Positions 61,291 through 64,000 of a stretch of DNA of 64,000 nt are shown piece after piece. The notes below the pieces were generated by a model. It saw nothing but the letters and a program-made list of their open reading frames with translations, did no database searches and had not been told where the DNA came from. This stretch comes from Pseudogymnoascus destructans (taxonomy: Eukaryota > Ascomycota > Leotiomycetes > Thelebolales > Thelebolaceae). The stretch is taken from assembly GCF_001641265.1 (NCBI RefSeq), contig NW_020167527.1:1240001-1304000 (forward strand), read 5' to 3'. Within the stretch, counting starts at the first letter, position 1. Each line of letters begins with the position of its first letter. The position numbers and the translations under genes were made by a program.

Positions 61291-63245
61291 ATGAATGGAC
61301 TCAGGGTGCAAACAAAGTCCCTAGCAGACACAGGAGCAAATGGCTACATCATCATTAATAAGCCTTTCGCAATACAACTGTCGAAAGCACTTCAGAGCCG
61401 CATATGGAAACTACCCTACTTTGTACCCATACGTGGATTTCAGCGCAAAATCCAAGGCCACGTGTCAGAGTATATTCGGTTACACTTAACAGTCGAAGGA
61501 CGCTGGATATATAACTGCCCCTTTGTACTCCTGGACCTCGGAGCACAAGATGTGATAATTGGGAAGAAGCTTTTCAGCTGCTTCCGAATACTACTCGACT
61601 CTGCAAAGAGCCAGTTAGTATGGCCAAAGGAGTACCCGCCGACTCCTAGCTGGAGCAAAGAGATCACCTTGCCCTACTACATGCGAGAAACGTCCATTCG
61701 ACATCCCGCATACCAGCCGGATGCGAATCACAGGGATGCTGCAATTCACCGCGAAGACAGACGCCACGCAGGCAGACGCTCGATGAACATGAAAGTGATA
61801 ACTTCAGGATATGAAGAGATCACCGACTTGCCACCGAGTCCTACCCGAAACCAAGAGGTTCCCCCCCCACTACTAGTGAAACTGGTACCTAGTTTCACAC
61901 CCATACGGATATGTGAAATCAGTGCCAATGCCTTCCATCACGAGATGATGCGAAGTGACTCTGAGTTCTTTCAGACTAGCATCTACGAAATTGACCAGAT
62001 CATCCATGAAAAGGAGTTGATAGTGGACGAAGAAACGCTCCGCCTTATCCAGCAGAAGCTTCCGCATATGCACCAGAAGTACACTGATGTCTTTTTGAAG
62101 TTGGAATCAGATCGAATTCCCCCACACTGTATATTCGACCACAAGATACAACTCGAAGCCCCTTTACCAAATGCTTTCTCCCTGTTATACCGATAGGGCA
62201 CTGAAGAACTTAAGGCTACCAAGCAATACCTGTTAGAAAACCTAGAGAAAGGCTTCATCGTCAACAGCAACAGCACCTTCGCGTCCCCTATCCTATTCAG
62301 AGGACCCTACGGAACACGTATATCATGTGCATAAGGTCCTACAATGCCTCCGAGAAGCCAGACTCCAAGCCGACATAAAGAAATATGAGTTTAACATTAC
62401 CCGGACGAAGTACTTAGGATATGTCCTTACGACTTCCGGTGTTGAAGCGGACCCGGATAAGATTGAGCCCCTTCGCAAGTGGATCCCACCGACTACCGTT
62501 ACAGGTGTGAAGTCGTACCTAGGCTTTTGTGGCTTCTATCGGCAATTCATCCGAGATTTCGGCAAAATAGCAAAGCCCCTCACAAATATTACTAGTCCTT
62601 CGGAGCTGTTCCGGTGGACGAATGTGAGAATGCATTCGAAGAATTGCGATGACAACTTTTAGCGGTACAGGGACTTCACCACTTCAACCCCGAATTGCCC
62701 ACGAAACTGGAAACTGACTCCTCCGATGGAGTTGTAGCTGGAGTCTTGTCCCAAGAACACCCTGACAAGCGATGGTACCCCGTAAGCTTCTACAGTCACG
62801 TCCTATCCAGACATAAGATCAACTGGGAGATCCACGACAAGGAACTATTTGCAATTGTGAAAGCCTTCGCAAAATAGAGGCCTGAGTTGGCCTCGGTACA
62901 ACACTGAGTCGATGTATACACTGATCACCACTCGCTGGAATACTTCATGTCAACTAAAGTTCTCACCGCGAAGCAGGTTCGATGGATGGAGCTACTCTCC
63001 GACTTCAACTTCTGCATTACGTACACCGCGGGCAAGAATAACCAGAAGGCGGATATTCTAAGCCGAGGAGAACAAGACCTCATAATGCAGCAAAAAGTCA
63101 AACTTGATAGTCGGGCGAGGGTATTGTTAGGTCCAAGCCGCTTGCACCCCCGAATCAGCACCGAACTCGCCGAGAGCTACATAGCATCCATTAATTCGAG
63201 GGACACCCCCAAGCCCCAGAGGCCTTTCGATTTAATAGAGGCTTG
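61291..63245 (+). pseudogene. Gypsy E copy 2 protease, reverse transcriptase and RNase H
   Basis: The protease retains SLADTGANGYIIINKPFAIQ, and the frame is open to 62196, including regions where copy 1 has TGA stops. After LLYR a TAG interrupts. The reverse transcriptase core is missing: ILF (62297) is fused directly to the codons of YSEDPTEH, so the palm with YLDD is gone. RNase H remains ([53 protein letters not shown]) with further small shifts. It cannot reverse transcribe on its own. Confidence 0.85.
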
Positions 63246-63292
63246 ATGTGAGGACAACAGAGAGTCGTTTACAGAAACACGTGCGAAACACC

Positions 63293-64000
63293 TGTCATAC
63301 TGACATTCGTTGCACTCAGTTTGCTATCAAACTCAAGAGCAAACTTGGAAATCTCCTCCTCAAACCTACAAGTCACTATACATATTTTGGCTTATCACAC
63401 CAACAACACTCTATGATTCATTACATGACATCACTCATACTACCACATGACATATCGCTACCAACTAGAGGCCTAGGAGCATGAACAATAGCTCTAAAAG
63501 CTCCTACGAACCTCTATGATTCATTACATGTCATCGCTCTTTAGTTACCCACAAGATTGGTTAAGTTATGACATAATTTGTCTATAGGGGTACTCTGACC
63601 TTGGACCTCCTTTCACTTCCTATAGGCTAGGAACCTAGGAGATGGTTCTATGGGATTCTCTTATGTCGACTACAGTTACCAAGCCTGGTTAGTCATGGAA
63701 AGTCTTGGAAAATGAGAGAACTACACTCCTTTAGCATAAATAGGATTGCCCTTTCCTTAAGAAAGGGCAAGCAGACAATACAGTAAATCGACTATCACAT
63801 ACTTCCACGTCTTTTCCAAGCTTCCAAGCATTGATCTTGTTACTCCTTGTTTCTGAAAAGTCAGTGAGGTGCTAACCTCTGACTTATCCCTGAGTTCTCA
63901 GACTCAACATTTGTTACAACTTGTCTAAACCACTCCACTACATCATACACCTGATTGCTGCGTTGTGGAATAGTCTAAGCTACGACCCTTTGGCTCTGTT
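63293..64000 (+). mobile_element. Solo LTR, family B copy 5 (cut by window end)
   Basis: Begins TGTCATACTGACATTCG, with the family's inverted repeat and the 10-bp stem near 63750. It is preceded by ACACC (63288-63292), the expected left half of a duplication whose right half is outside the window. It interrupts gypsy E copy 2. Internal deletions shorten it relative to copy 1. Confidence 0.88.

Larger units (their letters stand above)
59353..63292 (+). mobile_element. Ty3/gypsy retrotransposon E, copy 2 (deleted)
   Basis: Collinear with copy 1 at high identity from the leader to just past RNase H, then interrupted by solo LTR B at 63293. It has lost part of gag (around 59973), 353 bp of the reverse transcriptase core, and is interrupted by two LTR C copies. 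Confidence 0.88.

Overview
This window looks like a chromosome segment of a filamentous ascomycete (Pezizomycotina). The evidence is short introns of about 44-76 nt with CTAAC/CTGAC-type branch sites, an AA9 polysaccharide monooxygenase, a PalA/Rim20 pH-signalling protein, a GT34 mannosyltransferase, and fungal Ty3/gypsy, pogo/Fot1 and Tc1 elements. No rRNA gene, intact tRNA gene, CRISPR array or prokaryotic signal was seen.

Layout. 1-4566: a Ty3/gypsy element (A) on the minus strand, cut by the left edge. It holds two solo LTRs and sits in the last exon of an AA9 gene (4567-5327). 6374-8030: a peroxisomal acyl-CoA synthetase. 9464-11398: an unrecognised acidic protein. 11705-19199: a pogo/Fot1 element expanded to 7.5 kb by a second gypsy A copy and several solo LTRs. 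19584-20833: an F-box protein. 21751-23194: a Tc1-like element. 23702-39050: the main block of host genes: palA, a PDK/BCKDK-type kinase, sphingosine-1-phosphate lyase, a GT34 mannosyltransferase, a phosphomannose isomerase homologue and two unrecognised proteins. 40200-55415: a stack of retroelements: gypsy E copy 1, a Tc1 element inside its integrase, solo LTRs, gypsy D, and a TRIM inside the gypsy D LTR. 55416-58920: small or broken host genes (AKAP7-like phosphoesterase, membrane protein, GNAT pseudogene). 59024-64000: a Helitron scrap and gypsy E copy 2.

Insertion history can be read base by base. Nine insertions (eight solo LTRs and one TRIM) keep perfect 5-bp target duplications, and the pogo and Tc1 elements keep TA duplications. 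Removing them restores the host-element reading frame at several sites. Three observations stand out. A 756-bp TRIM (54623-55378) has a primer site matching the 5' half of initiator tRNA-Met. A 2.46-kb inversion (about 48343-50802) exchanged the 3' ends of gypsy E copy 1 and gypsy D. A 0.83-0.95-kb LTR family (B) occurs five times, always inside other transposons, with a conserved perfect hairpin and no internal region in view.

Functional links among host genes are modest. The phosphomannose isomerase homologue and the GT34 enzyme are divergent neighbours and both relate to mannosylation. The other genes are housekeeping or regulatory genes without evident clustering. All exon structures were inferred by eye from splice signals and frame.
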